From contig NZ_JAFNJS010000010.1 of NCBI RefSeq assembly GCF_019024325.1, forward strand, positions 1 through 64,000: a DNA stretch of 64,000 bases, given 5' to 3'. The notes under the pieces are model-generated. The model saw only the letters and a program-made list of their open reading frames with translations. It was not told the DNA's origin and searched no databases. Position 1 is the stretch's first letter; each line of letters starts with the position of its first letter. The translations under genes and the position numbers were made by a program. Origin of the DNA: Falsiroseomonas tokyonensis (GTDB lineage: Bacteria > Pseudomonadota > Alphaproteobacteria > Acetobacterales > Acetobacteraceae). This document shows positions 62,645 through 64,000 of this stretch, one piece after another.

Positions 62645-63366
62645 TCCCGGCGCCCTTCACCCTGCGCCGCACCGCGGACTGGGACGCGCTGCCCGCGCTG
62701 CTGGAAGACGCGCTGCCCCTCGGCGGCGGCCAGTCGCTGATGCCGCTGCTGGCGCTGCGCCTGGCGGAACCGGCCGCGCTGGTGCCGCTGCGTGACCTGC
62801 CGGGCCTTTCCGAGATTGCCGAGCGCGACGGCGCGCTGTGGATCGGCGCCGGCGTGACCCATGCCCGGATCGAGGACGGCATCGGCCCCGTGCCCTTGCG
62901 CGAATGGCTCTCGCTGGTGGCGTCGGGCATCGCCTATCGCCCCGTGCGCAACCTCGGCACCCTCGGCGGCAGCCTGGCGTTGCACGACCCGGCTTCGGAT
63001 TGGCCGGTGGCGCTGCTGGCGCTGGGCGCCAGCGCCGTTCTGCGCCAGGGCGACATGCGGCGGGTGCTGCTTGTCGAAAAATTCTGCACCGGCGCCTTCG
63101 CCACGGCGCTGCAACCAGGCGAGGTGATCGAGGCCGTGACCATCCCGATCCCGGCCACCGGCACGCGCTTCGGCTGGTGCAAGCTCGCCCCCGCCCCCGG
63201 CGCCTTCGCGGAAGCCCTGGCCGGCGTGCTGCACGCCCCCGGCGCCGCGCCGCGCATCGCGGTCGCGAGCCCCGCCGGTGCCCGGCTGATGCCCGAGGCG
63301 CCGCCGCCCGACGACCCGCATCTGGCGCGGCTGCGCGACGTCGCCATCCGGCGGGCCGGCGCATGA
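62641..63366 (+). CDS. Molybdenum hydroxylase medium subunit (FAD-binding)
   Basis: A 241-residue FAD-binding subunit of the CoxM type: LPLGGGQSLMPLLALRL, then the conserved RNLGTLGGSLALHDPASDWP that binds the flavin. It transfers electrons from the iron-sulfur subunit to the acceptor. It is slightly shorter than the usual ~280 residues. ATG 62641 overlaps the L stop and the S ATG overlaps its own stop, so the three genes are a single transcript. Confidence 0.92.
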   Translation: MIPAPFTLRRTADWDALPALLEDALPLGGGQSLMPLLALRLAEPAALVPLRDLPGLSEIAERDGALWIGAGVTHARIEDGIGPVPLREWLSLVASGIAYRPVRNLGTLGGSLALHDPASDWPVALLALGASAVLRQGDMRRVLLVEKFCTGAFATALQPGEVIEAVTIPIPATGTRFGWCKLAPAPGAFAEALAGVLHAPGAAPRIAVASPAGARLMPEAPPPDDPHLARLRDVAIRRAGA

Positions 63367-63812
63367 CCCGGCTTTGCGTGAATGGCGAAACCCACGACCT
63401 GGCCTGCGAGGACCGGGACAGCCTGGCCGGCGTGCTGCGCGATCGCCTTGGCCTGACCGCCACGCGCATCGGCTGCCAGCATGGCAGCTGCGGCGCCTGC
63501 AATCTGCTGCTGGACGGCGTGCCGGTGCGCGGCTGCCTGGTGCCGGTGGCGCTGGCGGAAGGCCAGGCCGTCACCACCCTGGAAGGCCTGCGCGACGATC
63601 CCGTGATGATCCGCCTGCGCGAAGCCTTCACCGCGCACCACGCACTGCAATGCGGCTACTGCACCGCCGGCATGCTGGTCGCCGCGCGGGACCTGATCCT
63701 GCGCGGACGCGCGACCTCCGCGGCGGAGGTTCGGGCCGGCCTCGCCGGGCAGCTGTGCCGCTGCACCGGCTATGACGGGATCGTCGCCGCGGTGCTGCAG
63801 GCGGCTCAGTAG
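63363..63812 (+). CDS. Molybdenum hydroxylase small subunit (two [2Fe-2S] clusters)
   Basis: A 149-residue small subunit with the plant-type cluster C38, C43, C46, C58 (GCQHGSCGACNLLLDG) and the second cluster C97, C100, C132, C134 (QCGYCTAG, LCRCTGYDG). It passes electrons from the molybdenum centre to FAD. The order L-M-S is less common than M-S-L or S-M-L. The last seven bases overlap the end of the convergent dehydrogenase gene. Confidence 0.96.
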   Translation: MTRLCVNGETHDLACEDRDSLAGVLRDRLGLTATRIGCQHGSCGACNLLLDGVPVRGCLVPVALAEGQAVTTLEGLRDDPVMIRLREAFTAHHALQCGYCTAGMLVAARDLILRGRATSAAEVRAGLAGQLCRCTGYDGIVAAVLQAAQ

Positions 63813-64000
63813 CCGCGCGCGCGGTCCACCACCTGGTGCAGCGCCTCGCCCTCGCGGAAGCGGGCGAGGTTGGCGGCGAAGGCGTCCAGGCAGCGTGGGG
63901 CGTATTCAGCTGGGTCGTAGAGTCCGCAATGCGGCGTGATGACCAGGTTCGGCGTGTCCCAGAGCGGGCTGTCCGCCGGCAGCGGTTCCTGCGGCAGCGC
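63806..64000 (-). CDS. D-2-hydroxyacid dehydrogenase, C-terminal part (cut by window edge)
   Basis: The visible 64 residues read LPQEPLPADSPLWDTPN, LVITPHCG, then a helix and NLARFREGEALHQVVDRARGY, the C-terminal end of NAD-dependent D-2-hydroxyacid dehydrogenases (GyaR/SerA type). The TPH histidine lies in the catalytic pocket. The N-terminal and NAD-binding parts are beyond the window. Substrate unknown. Confidence 0.85.
   Translation of the reverse strand, partial: ALPQEPLPADSPLWDTPNLVITPHCGLYDPAEYAPRCLDAFAANLARFREGEALHQVVDRARGY

Overview
The window is very GC-rich DNA of an alphaproteobacterium, most likely an Acetobacteraceae (Roseomonas-like) organism. Three things point there. The F0 ATP synthase genes form their own operon (atpI-B-E-b'-b) without F1 genes. 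The cell-division block reads zinc-ribbon gene / ftsE-ftsX-ydcF-plsC. Many periplasmic solute-binding proteins are present, including two of the Bug (tripartite tricarboxylate) type, as is usual for soil or rhizosphere members of this group. The taxonomic call is inference; no rRNA is present.

Layout. 1-3.7 kb: the right end of a horizontally acquired defence-type island. It holds the C-terminus of a protein running off the left edge (probably a GHKL/MutL-like ATPase), a Z1-domain helicase-like ATPase and a PD-(D/E)XK nuclease, translationally coupled and less GC-rich than the rest. It abuts the 3' end of tRNA-Arg(CCT) (3988-4064). 4.1-5.7 kb: an AtzG/AtzE-like amidase pair. 5.7-11.6 kb: a MacB/ABC-TolC type efflux system whose adaptor subunit carries cytoplasmic GAF-like and PAS sensor domains. 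11.6-20 kb: a secreted orphan, DUF2125, ChaC, PlsC-YdcF-FtsX-FtsE, a zinc-ribbon protein and an ABC exporter. 20.1-22.7 kb: the F0 ATP synthase operon, ending in a strong terminator. 22.8-29.1 kb: peptide, branched-chain amino acid and Bug-type binding proteins, IlvE, a small metallopeptidase and pterin dehydratase.

29.1-33.8 kb: a sulfatase/phosphonate-monoester-hydrolase family enzyme followed by a sugar-type ABC importer without its ATPase. 33.8-35.7 kb: flavin reductase, DUF3047 and GNAT genes. 35.8-39.1 kb: a two-subunit family I CoA-transferase and a family III (CaiB) CoA-transferase in one coupled operon with an orphan. 39.3-47.1 kb: a DMT exporter, a tyrosine-phosphatase-like protein, dihaem cytochrome c, DUF427, the psd-pssA phospholipid pair, a LysM coiled-coil protein and a second Bug receptor.

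47.1-56.7 kb: two divergent arms that look like one catabolic module. One arm is a dipeptide-type ABC importer with a C45 acyltransferase/peptidase; the other is a GntR regulator, an FAD amine oxidase and a class III aminotransferase. A reasonable reading is uptake, deacylation, oxidation and transamination of an N-acylated amine or amino acid. 56.7-59.1 kb: a double cold-shock-domain protein with an apparent homopolymer frameshift, an NMT1-type binding protein, and a dense block of inverted repeats. 59.1-64 kb: an Old Yellow Enzyme reductase divergent from a three-subunit molybdenum hydroxylase (L-M-S), then the C-terminus of a D-2-hydroxyacid dehydrogenase at the right edge.

Most genes overlap by 1-8 bases (ATGA/GTGA junctions), so operons are easy to follow. 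Long open frames antisense to real genes are common because of the GC-rich third codon positions; they are not annotated.
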